Shown: piece by piece, positions 45,670 to 58,039 of the stretch
Layout: every line of letters begins with the position of its first letter
Numbering within the stretch: position 1 is the stretch's first letter
From: Wallemia ichthyophaga EXF-994
Taxonomy: Eukaryota > Basidiomycota > Wallemiomycetes > Wallemiales > Wallemiaceae
Reading direction: 5' to 3'
Assembly (NCBI RefSeq): GCF_000400465.1
Contig: NW_008806288.1
Coordinates: 186,001 to 250,000, forward strand
DNA length: 64,000 bases
Position numbers and translations under genes: made by a program
Notes under the pieces: generated by a model
Seen by the model: only the letters and a program-made list of their open reading frames with translations
Databases searched by the model: none
Told to the model about the DNA's origin: nothing

Positions 45670-46523
45670 CTAACGCTTGCGTGAGTTGGATGCACAAGTT
45701 GATGATCTTCTCCTGCTTTGAGTCTTTGAGTCTTTATCATGTACTCTAAGGTGCTGATACATCTGTGAACAGCTTCAGTTATTAATTTAATCCTATTAAA
45801 CACACTCACGTTATCTAACCGGGTGAATCTCTTGTTACACCCAGCATCTAAACATTCAAATGGTTTCTCGTCTCTATGTAAGCTCTTGATATGTCTCTTG
45901 AGATGCTCGTTCCTGACAAATACCTTCTGACAGCGAGCATCTGGACATTTAAACACGCGCTGATTGTCTTGCGTAGGCACTCTCCGTCCTCTACTACGCT
46001 TAGTAATATCCGTGTCAACCATTGGCGTTGGTGACTTTGCTCTAGGGTGACTATAAGCTGACTGTCCCCGTTTGGCTGAGGTACCGTGCTCGGCATGTGC
46101 ACAACCCCAATCGTCATCATCGTCGAAATCTCCTTCAACGAAATCATCAGCGTAGTCATCGTCATCTAATTCTTTCTCATCCAAGCTATTTTCTTCCTGT
46201 TGCTCGTATCTTGGACATGTGATAGTCACGCCGTTATCGTCAGTCAAACGCAAGCCGAGATCGAAATCGAGTGGAGGCGGTACAGTGATATGTGATGGAT
46301 TGATGGATAACTCATTCATTGGTATAGACGATGGCAGTGATCTGCTGTTATTAAACGTTGTCTCCCGCCCGAGTATGTTTATCGGCGGCAATGAGGAGCT
46401 GTACTCTGGTGGGCTATCCACGCCCATTGACGATAGACTGTAGTTGTTGGATGCATTCGTTGATGGCGACCAAAGCAAATCGTCATTCGGCTGCCTGTAG
46501 TCTGTGTACTTTTCCGCGCTCAT
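45670..46523 (-). CDS. C2H2 zinc-finger transcription factor (Msn2/Seb1-like)
   Basis: Two exons. The N-terminal ~180 residues are Ser/Asn-rich then acidic (DDDDYADDFVEGDFDDDDDW). Two C-terminal C2H2 fingers have x4 spacing between cysteines: CPDARCQKVF...HLKRHIKSLH and CLDAGCNKRF...QHLRVH. The recognition segments RNEHLKRH and RLDNMYQHL follow the Msn2/Msn4 pattern (RSEHLKRH, RSDNLSQHL), which reads CCCCT stress elements; whether the specificity is kept is inference. The second finger is completed only after the intron near 45770-45806, where the exon reads MYQHLRVHDK and ends basic. Confidence 0.82.
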
Positions 46524-46834
46524 AGATTAGCGTGATTAGCGTGATGATAGGATAATTCAAAGAAAATTAAATGCAATTAATTCCGATTTTCCTTTCCTGT
46601 TTACCAAATCGGCCAAGTCAAGCCGAGGTTCTTGATTTCCTATCGTTCTGTCTCTCAATCCCAGACACGTGCTGTGCTTTGGGAAAATTTGACTTTATTC
46701 ATGCATATGTCAAAGAAATTTGTGATTTCTTCGAATTTATTGATTCTAATTGACATTTTTTACTTAAGCCGCGGTATTTATCACAATACAAACTCATCTA
46801 GGTGAAAATATGCATAGTTATTGTACAACATTCG
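46524..46834. other. intergenic, promoter side of the C2H2 gene
   Basis: AT-rich, with one short plus-strand frame of no recognisable family. No RNA gene seen. Confidence 0.4.
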
Positions 46835-48193
46835 TCAAACCAATCTCAAACTCAATTTGAAAGGTAAGTTAGCGTCAGTGACAAGAATAGTCTGTCCTTT
46901 ATAATCTGAGAGTGATTTACTCAGATTTTGGCGAGTATATTCCTCTAATTGTGGTGGGTATTGAAGATAGATATTCCCTTGATCGTTACTGAGTGAAGGC
47001 TTCCTCACTTGAAACTCTGCTTTCTGCTTCAATATCTCAAGCAAGTCCTCCACAATCATTTCGTCTTTAACTTCCAAGTCCATCGTTTCACCACCGCACA
47101 CCACGCAGCTCTCCCTCTTCTGGTGCTCGAATGTATAGGTGAAGACACCCTCATTTCCTATGAACATCATGTAATTGTTCAAATATGCAGCTGTTGTCGT
47201 CGCTATTTTGAATGCTTCATTGCAGCAACTTGCAGCGATGATTGCGTTTGTTGATGCGACTGATGGTATTATGTTTTTTACGACGCCCTGTACCAATGAC
47301 CAATTCACTCCCTCAATATTAAACTCCGTGGCTCTGGTGAGAGATTTGTTGAGCAGCCACTCGATGTGATCTGGGTCGTCGTTATCGAGCTTTTTAGATG
47401 GGAACACTTTAGGCCATTCCAGCACACTGGCCCATTCAATGCAGTGCTCGGGCAAGCGTGGAGTGTTTGCAATTGTACAGATCGGGAAGGTAGTCGGTGG
47501 TGTGAGCATATCCAAGCTACACTCGTAGCAACTGCTGATGGTGGGTAAAATTACTCTCGACTGGCCTTTAAAACCCTCCGTACCGCCATCGATCAATGGC
47601 TTTAGCGACTCTGGGTTATCGTCATCGACCATGTTGTAGAGAGTTGCGTTTATCCAGCGCCGAGCTTCCACGCTATCCAAACCACAAACCACCAAGTTGA
47701 ACTGCATATAAAAATCATCACCAAAGTCTTGTATCTTGTTGTGGTGGGCTGTTACTTTAACGTTGGGTATACGCTTCATCACAAAGTCTGCAGCGGCAAC
47801 TGCCTTTGATTTGCCAACATCTGAGGATCTGAACAGGAATTGACGGTTGAGATTTGAGACGTCAATGGTGTCCTTGGAGGTCGTGAGCCTTCATCGCTAC
47901 ACGAAGCCTAATACTAACCATATCGATGATATGAAGATCTGAGAAGCCAGTGAGAGCGAGATTAGCTACAATCTCACAGCCTAATCCACCGGCACCGATG
48001 ATAAGAACTTTGCATTGCTCCCTCAAGAACTTCTTAACCTGAGATTACTCAGTCAATTGAAGTAATTAAGTCTTACAACACCCACATCTTTTCCAGCTTG
48101 AAAGTACTCGTCTGTAAATGGCCCTCCTTTCTCCAGTACCTTATCTACGTGCGCGTGTGTCTGTGTATGTGCCTGTCCATTTCCGTGGCTCAT
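46835..48193 (-). CDS. UBA3: UBA3, catalytic subunit of the NEDD8-activating enzyme
   Basis: Three exons from the ATG at 48193. The nucleotide-binding loop is [18 protein letters not shown], then [14 protein letters not shown] after an intron near 47920. The catalytic cysteine is in [14 protein letters not shown], the UBA3 wording. Zinc cysteines are CYEC and CVVC. The C-terminal ubiquitin-fold region ([10 protein letters not shown]) binds the E2 Ubc12. It works as a heterodimer with ULA1/APP-BP1, which is not in this window, and activates NEDD8/Rub1 for cullin modification. About 425 residues, normal for fungi. Confidence 0.92.
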
Positions 48194-48278
48194 CCTTGCT
48201 CACTGTTTGAGAAGCAAAGCGCAAATGACGAAATGAGCAAATAAATATTCAAGAAAATAAATGAGATTACAAATTACT

Positions 48279-51200
48279 TTAATTGTTTCTACTCTTTTTG
48301 TTGCTGCGTGTATCTGAAATACTCGATGAAGCTCGCTTATGCGAAGGCTGAGGACTCATCGTGTTGTATCTATTCCTAAAGTCATTCAGATTGCTCACTG
48401 CCATCTTCTCCAATGCCTTGGCTGATAATGAAACAGGCGCATCTGCTCCATTGTAAAGTATTGCGTTGTGCGTCATTAACTTTATATCACCCTCAAACGC
48501 ATCCACCGACGGATATTGATCTTTTTCCAGTTTCGTCTGTATCAAAGACAGATCTCTCATGTTCTCTTTAGGTATTACTTCGTTATAATTTGGAATACCC
48601 AATGCAATTGGATCAACCTATATATAATCGTTAGCATGTTTCAATTACGCCATTCCAAAACGTACCGGCTGTAAGAACCAGAAAGCATGCTCATTCTTGT
48701 ACCATACTTTCATCATCGATAGCAAGCTCCTCTTTTCATTGTGCGGGATCTTCGGCGTCATTAGTATCTTCCACTCTTTCCTCAAAGCTCTCTCCACTGG
48801 GTCGCAAGTCTGCGCAGTCAACATACTTGTCTCACCAGGACCATTGAATTGTCTGCAATTCTTAAATATTTGTTCTATATCTCCGATGAATTGATCGCCA
48901 TTCTCGTACTTTTTCTCGTCCAACTTCCTGTTTATTGTAGAGAAGTCCATCGGATGCTTGATCTCATCCAGATACGTTGGACAACCATGCAATATGGGGT
49001 CGACTGGCTGTAAGAATATTGCGGCCTCAGGCATGCTCATCAGTTTTCTAATCAAAATCTTGGCTTTTCTGTTATCAAGATGACCGTCCGGTAGCTTTGA
49101 AGGAGTGCTTGAAGATGCTTTGGGAGGTGGAGGCATTTTTTGCACTGGTTTGTTATCTGACAGAGCCAGAAGCTCATCATCGAGTGCGTCTTCGTTGCCA
49201 TTCTGCACTGGAGCAGAAGTAGGAGCTGGAACAGGCGCAGGCGTAGACGTAGGTTCATTTTCTTCTGGTAGACTCTGTTGAGCTGGAACTGACTGTGCTT
49301 TTTCCATAGGTTCTTCTGGTGCCTCTGATACCGTGACCGGAGCTTCAGGAATAGGTTGAGATTGAGATTCTTGCATACTTGGTGCTGCAACAGGCTGTGT
49401 GTCAGCTGGTGTAGCGTCAGTCTGGATTTTTTCTGCGGTTGATTCTGGTTCAGGCGCATCTGATTGAGCAGTTTGCGGTGCTGCCGCTGTATCCACCACC
49501 CCATTAGCTTCAGGTTGCTTTTCCTTATCGCCATTACTATCAACAGGCTTAGGCGGTTTCAGCTTAAGAGAAAGCCTAGGCTTGGCTGGTTGTGCTGGAG
49601 GTGGACTTGGTTTAGATGGCGAAGAAATTGCCGCAGCCGGTTCTGGTTCTGGTTCTGGTTCTAGTGCTGGTGCTGGTTCTGGCCCCGTCGGAGGACTTGT
49701 CATCTTATCATTGACTTGCACAGTAGGCTTACGTCCTGTAGCGGCATTGAGCGTGTTCGTCATTCGCTGCCATTGCTTATCGAAGACTGCATCTAGCTCC
49801 AGCGCGGTCTTGTGCACTGGTGACGATGGACCATTGTAAGTCGTTGCATTTTGAACGATCAACTTAAAATCAGCTTCATATTCGAACCTGTTGGCGTAGT
49901 GTCCACCATCCAACTTAGCTCCCATGGTTCCAATGTCCATTGGCGTTTTAATCACCGAAAAGTAATCAGGCGCACCGTCTCTGACTGGGTCAACTGGATA
50001 TAAGAACCACCCTGCCAACTTGTGTGATTGTAAGCGCTTGTGAAGAGCTCTACAAGCAGTGACGTCTTGACTAGCCATACCATTCCTTTGAGCTTGAGGA
50101 ACAGCTTTGTCTTTCTTCTTTCTAAGCGAAACATTCAATCCACCTCCACCAACAGGTTCAGTAACGTGTCCGTTTGCTGTACCATTCATCTCTGGTACTT
50201 CAGGCTCAGGTGTCTCATCTTCCATACGAACCGGCACAACGGGATCCATACTGACTGGTACAGGCTGCGCTGGTTGTGACGTCGGCGCCTTGAGCTTGAT
50301 CTTCATCGGCATTGCAGATGCTGGCTCTGCTGGCTGATGAGGTGCTGGGGCAGGTAACTTGAATTTAACTTTAGGTAACGGCTCAGCATTGCCTTTGTAT
50401 AGAACATCACAGAGCTGTAGCAGCGTCCATCTAACGTGGTAATCGACTTGAGGGGATAGCAACACAGCCATGATACCCATTCTCAAACTAGCAATTTTTC
50501 CGACATCCTTTCGAAGCCCCTTCAACTGCCGATCCAATTCGCTCTTACTAGAATCTTTCTCTTTCGCTTCGCTCAGCTTAGCATCTTCTTCAATGAATTG
50601 CGGTTCCTTCTTCTGAATAGCAGCCAATTCCCCAGTGGCCATGAGAACAATCAGCGATTCGATCATCGATTGGGCAAGCGACCTTCTGACTACTCTTGAT
50701 TCATCGTATCCAAGTATTGTTGAGAAATATTGAATAATTGGTCGATGGCGGAGAGAACCGAGCAGCATCAAGCAATCGAAAGCGACTATCCTTAAAGGAG
50801 GATAGTTACCCTCTCTGCACGAACTGTAAGTAACGTAAAGGGACGTGTTATGTTTTCTCACCTTGTATAAGGAATAAACAAAGGTGCGTTGTATGGTAGT
50901 ATACCGGCAATCATTAGTTTGACGTTGAATTCAAGGGTAGCTACGGATATAACGTTCTGATAAGATGGTACGAGTCTATCCATGGTTCTATACCTCTCAA
51001 CCTCTTCGACAGCAGCACGTCGAATGAGGGGACCAAATGGATGGTCATCTGCATCCGGATCCTCGTCCTGTTGAAGTACGCTGGCCTCATGCTGAACCGT
51101 CGGCACTAGTGCGATAGCCAAGCAGTTGATGATACCAGATAGGTAATAGCTGTCTGAGTACTAAAACAGAGTAAGCGGTGAGACTCTCAAACAAAAGTCA

Positions 51201-54191
51201 CTCACTCTATTTGTCGAATTGTCATTGTATTTGAGCTGATCGACGAGGAACTCTCTAATGTTCAGCATAGATCTACTCGTTTGATCTCTGATAGAAGTTA
51301 AAGAAACGATGACAGCCTTACGAACGAAATATTCGCTGAGGTCGTCAAAGTTGTTAGCCAGCGGTATACACTTGAAACCAAAAGGATCCATAATTTCTTG
51401 CGGAGGTGGATAGCAGAATCTTGACTGGAATATCTTAAAGAGGTGGAACATTCCAACATAATCCAATTCAGGAGTTGCACAGGTATGCAGCACCATAGCA
51501 GCTTCCATTCTAATTCTAAAGAAGTAATTGGTGACCAGAACAGTCCTGGTTAGTTGAGTGGAAACCAGTTTGGAAGGAATAGACTTGAGCGCGTGGACAG
51601 CTTCCAACTGAGCAACAACATCTCTATCACGCTGTAGTTGGGACACCCACATGAAATCAGGTTGCTCAAAAGTAATCATGGAGATCCATTCAAAGTCTGC
51701 ATCAACTCTGATCCACTCGTACGTTGCTTGTGACATAGCAGCTTCATCATCCTCGGTCCAATCTTCTACCTTCCATCTGTCTCTCTCCGATTCCTGTTCC
51801 CAATCGTTGAGCTGGAAACCCAAATCTATCATACCAATAGCCTCAGCAGCCTCTTCATCACCTTGGGCAGCAGCAGCAGCAGCAGCTTGTCTAGCTTGAT
51901 AACGCTTTGTGTTCCTTCTAACACGCTTATATTTCGTGTTGAAAGGCACATCGAATCTCTTGTTGGGTTCCTTTATATCCAAAACATGCTCATATGGTGT
52001 ACCATCAGCTTCGTGAATTCTAACAGTCATCTGACCTTCAAAAACTTGGGTTGGCCTGTTAAAATGAATTTCAGGTGTATCGGGTGTATGTGCGTCATAT
52101 GCTGGTGATTCTTGCTTTACTGTCATTTCAACGCACATTTTCTTTCTGTTAAAATTGGCTCCAATCATGAATCTAGGTGTACCAGATCCAAAAATCCATT
52201 GATCAGCAAACGTTCTTAAATCAACTCCGGCAACTTTTCTGCAAGTCCTCAAGAATCCATTTGTTGATATAATAACGTCACCAGAAAGCGCGCCCAGGAA
52301 GATTTTTGGCAGAACTCTAGACAATCCATGAGCTGTACCAGATTTAGATAGCTTTCTATCGAGAATGTGCAAGACAAGTGGTGCTTTCAAGAGTAAAAAT
52401 GGTGCGTCGTTATCATTTGGTGGTTCAAGCGCATTTGGTACGCTAAGTGGTGGTAGTTGGCCCGTATCATTCATTGCTAAACGATCCATATCCTTCTTCA
52501 TTCTAAAGAAATACTCATTGTTACCCATAGATTTCTTCAAAAAAAGATTTGCAATATAGCTAGCTAAGCCTTGAACTAGCCACATATCAGACCAAGATCT
52601 TGGCATGATATTAATACCAGACCATTGAGTGGCAAGAGCGTGTGATATTTTATGGCGAGTATCCAACGTCTGTTCGATAGCAGATGCAGGGTGCAGAAGA
52701 TCTAGAGACATGATAACGACAGTAGAATACACAGTGACGTCTACCGGAGGATCATGCACGAAAACGACTTTGAAGGAAGAAAATGGGTACATACCATGCT
52801 CTGAGCTGTAGAAATGAAGAGCACGTGGAACTATAGCTACGGAGGCGGCCAACTCTTTAGCAGAACCAGGTGGACCAAAAGCGTGTAGGGAAGTGGATTG
52901 GGTGGTGCTAGAAGTATGCGGTATTGGTAGGACGTTGAAAGGACCAGCTGCAAAAGCAATATGCTGTACGGAAGTGGGTAGAGATTGAGCAAAGTGGAAG
53001 ATAGTCTTGGAGGATATCGATGGATGAGCGACTTGTTCGACTAAATCACCTGAAGAGACGACAACGACAGGCTCATCTTGTTCACCTTCAACGCCATCCT
53101 CGCCAACAGCACTTAAAAAGCGTGGAGTGATATATTCCAATTCCCACGTACATCTCTCCCAAAGACTGTCAATACAGGGGACCCAACAGCGGGCAGCATC
53201 GGGGCATGTAGGAGAGGTGTAAATGTGAGGGATGCGATAAGGGGAAGTTTCTGTTGGCTTGACGACTTGTAGGCCTTCGAATGGATGAGTGATAGAAAAC
53301 TCAACGAAGATGGTGAGAGGGGCGAAGTCTTGAGAGTTGTTAGCAGCCTCCTTGCTTTCCTTCTCCTTTTCTTTCTCTTTTTCTTTCTCGCTTTGCTTTT
53401 GCTTCTCTTTCTCATTCTCGTCGTGCTTTTCTTGGTTGTGGTTCTCTTTATCCTTCTCTTTGTCATCCATGTGCTCTGCTTGCTCGTCTTTATGCACTGA
53501 TTGCTCTGTACCATTCTCTGCGTGGCCTGCATCTTTCTCTGCTTGCTCTTTATCGTTATTATCTTTCTCAACGTCTGTCTCGTCAATCCGCTTCTCCTTA
53601 TCTTGAGCAGAAGGCTCATCAGGAAGTAGGGAAACCTGATCGCCTACGCCACGCGAGATACAACGAGGCGGGAGGACAATACTCAGCTCGCCTTCATCGC
53701 CTTCAGAAAGGGCAGAATAGACTTTACGCTTGAGTTCGGGATGGCGGTGTACGTCGATCTTGCCGTCTTTGCCATGGCGTTCGCTAAGGGCGATATTCGA
53801 CTGAGGGTCGAAGTGGGTGAAATCAGCGTGAGCGGGGGCAGCGTGAGCGTGAGGTGGGGTGACGAGGACTCTGTGGATATCTGTGGAGGTGTGAGCCAAA
53901 TGGGCGTAAAGGATCACCGCCCAACTCACTCGCCTGCCTCGAATGGATGTTGACCGTCTTGAGAGCGTCTGTAGTGGGAGTGATAGTGAGTTCGGTGAAT
54001 CCCTGAAGAGTGTAAGCGTGATTTCAAGGCGTGCAATTGCCGCTTCACGCACCCTGAAAACACCGCTGAAATCGACCTCGAGACAGACTCGCTGGTGGGT
54101 TGTTTGCGGGCGTTAGAATGACCGCGTAAATTATCAGTATAATCACTTATAAGCTAAAGCCGCGCTTGTGCGCTTCTCGTGAAACGGCCAT
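48279..54191 (-). CDS. TAF2: TFIID subunit TAF2 with three C-terminal bromodomains
   Basis: The N-terminal half is the inactive M1-aminopeptidase-like domain of TAF2: VCLEVDFSGVFRGFTELTI, then the HMIHH-type region (ALATQWSGINIMPRSWSDMWLVQGL), here interrupted by a highly charged Glu/Lys insert (about 53360-53600). HEAT-like repeats run to about 50850. A Pro/Lys linker then carries three bromodomains: FLYPVDPVRDGAPDYF...ATTYNGP (about 49760-50050), FLQPVDPILHGCPTYL...CRQFNGPGE (about 48800-49060) and FLQPVDPIALGIPNYN...ILYNGAD (about 48380-48665). Each keeps the acetyl-lysine Asn. Exons join in frame. The 5' end is uncertain: certain coding begins at 54091, and a candidate first exon (MAVSREAHKRGFSL, ATG at 54191) lacks a GT donor. 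Confidence 0.88.
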
Positions 54192-54220
54192 CTTCACTGA
54201 TCAACTACCTATCTTTCGAG

Positions 54221-56300
54221 ATGATGGCTGTTGCTTCACAAGCGACTTCGAGTGAGGCGATACACCGTCTGATGCACCAATCCACTCAGCCTGTCTCGCT
54301 GGCTGTGATTAATTCCAAACGCAATCCTCCCCATCCGCCTCGCCCGCCACCCAGACAGAAGCGTCAGCGCAGGACTGCTTCCACTGCGCTAGTCCTTCTA
54401 GGAGCCGCAGATACTTCTTGTAGCGATAGAGAGGCTTTATTAGCAGCACTGCGTGATGCAGACAGTAGGATTTGTGGGTCTCCTCTTTTTTCCTGGTTTT
54501 TTCTCATTCTGTGGCGCAGTCGATGGCCAGCCGCTGCTCGAACCCGATCAGTTATTCGCGGTGGGCGATGTAGCGGGACAGCCTCTCTCGCCATCTCCAT
54601 CTCCGTCTCCATCGCCCTCGCTCTCGCCGTCTCAACGTCAGCCTCCTCCCGCTAAGGTCAAAGGCGCGACACCGTTCGAACGCGTTGACGTCGGCTGCAG
54701 CGACGACGACGGCGACGGTGTGGTCGACATCACAGACGAGTTGCGCGAGAAACATCACAAGCGGTGTGAGTACGATGAGCGACGCATTCGCAAACTAGAG
54801 AAAGAGCAACTGGTGCATGACCGGTACAAGTTGCAAGAGAAGCAAGACGCACTCGCGGCGCTTGAGTTGGAGGACAGCGAGGATATACCCGAGGAGGTGA
54901 TAGCACTGTCGAGTGGGATCTCCCTCGAAGACCGCCCACTAGCTCTCGAGCTACAGCAGAAGCTGTTGTACGAGAACGACAAGATGCTCCAACGATACGA
55001 CCTTCTCCTCAAATCTGATATTAAGGGGAGAGTATATCCCAAACCGCAGTACTCCTCTAACCCGTCCCCGTTCGATGTTCGCTGTGTTGGCGATAAGGGC
55101 ACGTACTCCGCCAGCGAACAGATGCGCAGCTTGGAGCAGAGAGTGTTCAAGGTGGACATGCAGTCGCCGTTTAGAGTCAGATTGAAAATGCCTCCCTCGA
55201 CGAGAAAGTCGCTTAAGTCTTCTCAGAATATCTTAGCCTCTCCACTCAGTCGCTTCAGGACGCCTCTGACTCCCAAGACACCTGCTGCTGCTGCTGCCAC
55301 TAGCAATGCTCCTTCGGCTCTCTCTATAGCTGCAGATGCCCGCCTTACCTCACGATCACAAGACAAAAGTAGAAGAAAGTCACAGCGGTCGCTCGTAGCT
55401 TTCGGTGTGAATATACCCAATGAAATCGATAAGGAGCGTGAATTCAGTCTCGTAGATGCAGCCGAGGGTTATGGGCTGTGGACTGGGACAGAGAACGAGT
55501 TTGACAGTAGGAGGATGTGGGAGGACGCTTTGTCGTGCAGAGAGCGAGGAGAAGCGCATGTTTTCGCAACCACAAGTGCAGATGCCGCGAAGCCAACCGT
55601 ATCTCTGCCAGTGGGAACGATGACGACGCCTAAGAGGACTTTAGCTGGGGCTGACGCTGCTTCAGCGTCTGCATCTGCATCTACTTCAACTACGCCTGCG
55701 TCGGATGAAATGGAGTGGGTCGAATCACCTGCATCACCTTCATCACCACCTTCTTCTACGCCTAAAACGTCACGGGAGATGTATGCACAGCTGTCAACAC
55801 CCAAACGAGGCAAGAAACGCGGTAGGAAATCGCCGATGCGCGCTGAAAGCAGTAAAAGTATTAAAATCGATAATAAAAAGACATCATCGGTGACGGGTAG
55901 AGGACGAGGTAGACCGCCGCGGTATGGTGAGAATGTTGAAAACAAACCGCAGGAACCGAAGCTTAAACCGGGAACGGTAACTTCCACGATTAGAGGAAAG
56001 GGGATTACGTACGTCTATGGCAAGTTCAGGGGGCGCAGGAAGATTACCGATCCATTCGTTCTCAAGGCCAATCCGGGTTTGAGAGTGGGAGGAGATGCAC
56101 CGTTAGTACATACGGCTGATGGTGAAGGATCAACAGCGCAAGAAGAACAAGGTAATGAAGTGAAGAAAGTGAAACAGGAGACACACCTCGACAGCGAGAT
56201 CAAAGAGGAAGAGGAAGTGGCAAAGGTAGTACAAGACACGCAAGACGCACAAGAAACCAAACCAGCTGGCAAGAATAGTCGCCATCGCATGACGTCATAA
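54221..56300 (+). CDS. chromatin-type protein with SAS4-like segment and AT-hook
   Basis: Two exons. The first (MMAVASQATSSEAIHRL, ATG at 54221) ends near 54474 and joins FDGQPLLEPDQLF. A charged helical segment, ELREKHHKRCEYDERRIRKL followed by EKEQLVHDRYKLQEK (about residues 160-205), resembles the SAS4 (something about silencing 4) domain. Further on are TP/SP-rich stretches, an AT-hook-like GRGRGRPPRYGE and a second basic patch with TYVYGKFRGRRKITDP. The acidic C-terminus is rich in Glu. SAS4 proteins belong to histone acetyltransferase complexes; here the link is resemblance only. It lies head to head with TAF2. Confidence 0.6.
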
Positions 56301-56463
56301 AGACTGTATTTATATGCAAAGAGATTGTAATGATGTATTTATCCCAACTTTATTAGGTGATTCAAGTGAGTGATATGCAAGTTTTAACTGTATACAAGAA
56401 TTAAGGTGAGAGTGATCCAGGAGAGGTTGAGGTGAATGAGGTGTATCTATAATGCCAACCAAA

Positions 56464-57996
56464 TCAAGCCCTTCTAGAACCTTGGGCACCTAGAACGAGA
56501 GTTTTCTTCTTCTTTTTCTTCCCAGCGCCAGCAGAAGAAGTAGCACTGCCACTAACATTCTCATGCGAATGAGAATTCTGCTCCTCCAACGCCCTGTTCC
56601 ACTGTAAATCAAAAGATTCGATATCCTCTCTGCGCTGACTGCCATTAGTATCAGAACAGGAGAGGGCGGTTGCGAAAGAACCACCCCACGGCGAAGCAGC
56701 CGAGCTAGAAGCAGCAGCAGAACTAATAGCGAGAGCATGATTAAGCTGACTCTCCTCATCCTCCTCCTGCGCCGAGCGGGTGGACAACATCTGCGGGAAG
56801 CTACTAGCGGAGAGAGCCTCAGTCTGCCTCGCTACGCGTTCACTCTCTTCCACATCCGCCCTCCTGCGCGCCCGCCTAGACTCTTGATCCTCTTTGCGCT
56901 GTTTCGCCATTCTTCTCCGTCTGCGCTGAAGGAGGGGTTCCTTGAAAGCGTCGAGTGTAGCGTCGTCCACGACACCCTCGAGCGACGTCTCCACGAAAAT
57001 AATCTCGCATCCGAGGGGGAGGTGAGCGAGATATTTGCAGCGCCGCTGCAGGTGTGCGTCGACAATGCACTCGTGCGTGTGCTCCACGCGCAGCGTCACA
57101 TGCGGTGGAAAGGCAGCATAAGCACCGTAATGCTGCAGCAGCATGCGCGAGTCAAGTGTGTGCAGAAACACAGGCAAACCCTGACTCGACTGGTAAAAGA
57201 AGTAGTCGGGTGTGTGCGCCGACGGAGTGTAGGGTGGGCGGTGAGTGAGTTGCGTATGGAGTACTTGCTGGTGGGACTCGTGTTGATGCGCAGACGCTGG
57301 CGTCGCGTTTGTGGCCGCGTGCAGCGCGTCGACCACCCGAGCACTCGCGTCGTCCATGTACATCTGTGTGAAAGTATCGCCAGCGCTGCGATCCCGCGCG
57401 CGTTGTAGGGCGTGGATGTCGCGCGTGTATAGCTGCGATACTGTCGATGGAGTGGCGTGCATCGTTTTGGCAAATGTGAAGACATCGGGGATGAACGAAG
57501 GTGGCATGTCCTGCGGCCGGACAAGCGAGGACGGGTAGAGGTGACCAGTGGGCAGGGCCAGCTGGCTATGTAGTGGCTTGCGTAAGAGAGTGAGGTCTAT
57601 TGTGGATGAGGATGGCAGTATGGGCTGCAAATGCACGGGTTTAACCTGCTTCAAGTAGAAAACATCGCCGCAGACAGCGCATTTGGTGTATTTTGGATTG
57701 TCGCTGCTGGCCAGATGCTGGCTGTGGATGGTGTTAGATAGTGTTCGATGAGGTTATACGATATCGACACACAGAAGACACGGGAGGCAGAAGATATGGC
57801 CGCAGAGAAGCATCCTAGGGGCGATAAGAGCGTCTAAGCAAATCGGACACGTCGTGGGTGAGGCATGCTCGTTGAAGGAGTCCAAAGGGCTGATTGTGGG
57901 TACTATAACCTGGAGAATGTGGTTCCAGTGGAGAGTAGCGGGAGTAGAATCCGCACTAAGGATGAATCTGTAGCTGTTGAACACGAATTCACGCAT
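56464..57996 (-). CDS. MAG2: RING-finger E3 ligase, RNF10/MAG2 family
   Basis: Two exons from the ATG at 57996 (MREFVFNSYRFIL). The RING begins CPICLDALIAPRMLLCGHIFCLPCLL, and an intron near 57718-57768 joins it to QHLASSDNPKYTKCAVCGDV, completing the eight ligands. Downstream are RNF10-specific blocks: DYFFYQSSQGLPVFLH, MLLQHYGAYAAFPPHVTLRV and KYLAHLPLGCEIIFVE, followed by a basic coiled stretch (LLQRRRRRMAKQRKEDQ). In yeast and human this family ubiquitinates small-subunit ribosomal proteins on stalled ribosomes. The C-terminus is Ser/Ala-rich and ends basic (KKKKKKTLVLG). Complete, about 490 residues. Confidence 0.88.
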
Positions 57997-58039
57997 GGAT
58001 GCGTGTGGAGGTGGTGGCGGTTGCAAATAGACGGTCACG

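Noticed and set aside
53337-53606. Hydrophobic plus-strand ORF inside TAF2
   Set aside because: It is the antisense shadow of the Glu/Lys-rich insert; the complement of GAG/AAG codons reads as Leu/Phe/Ser.
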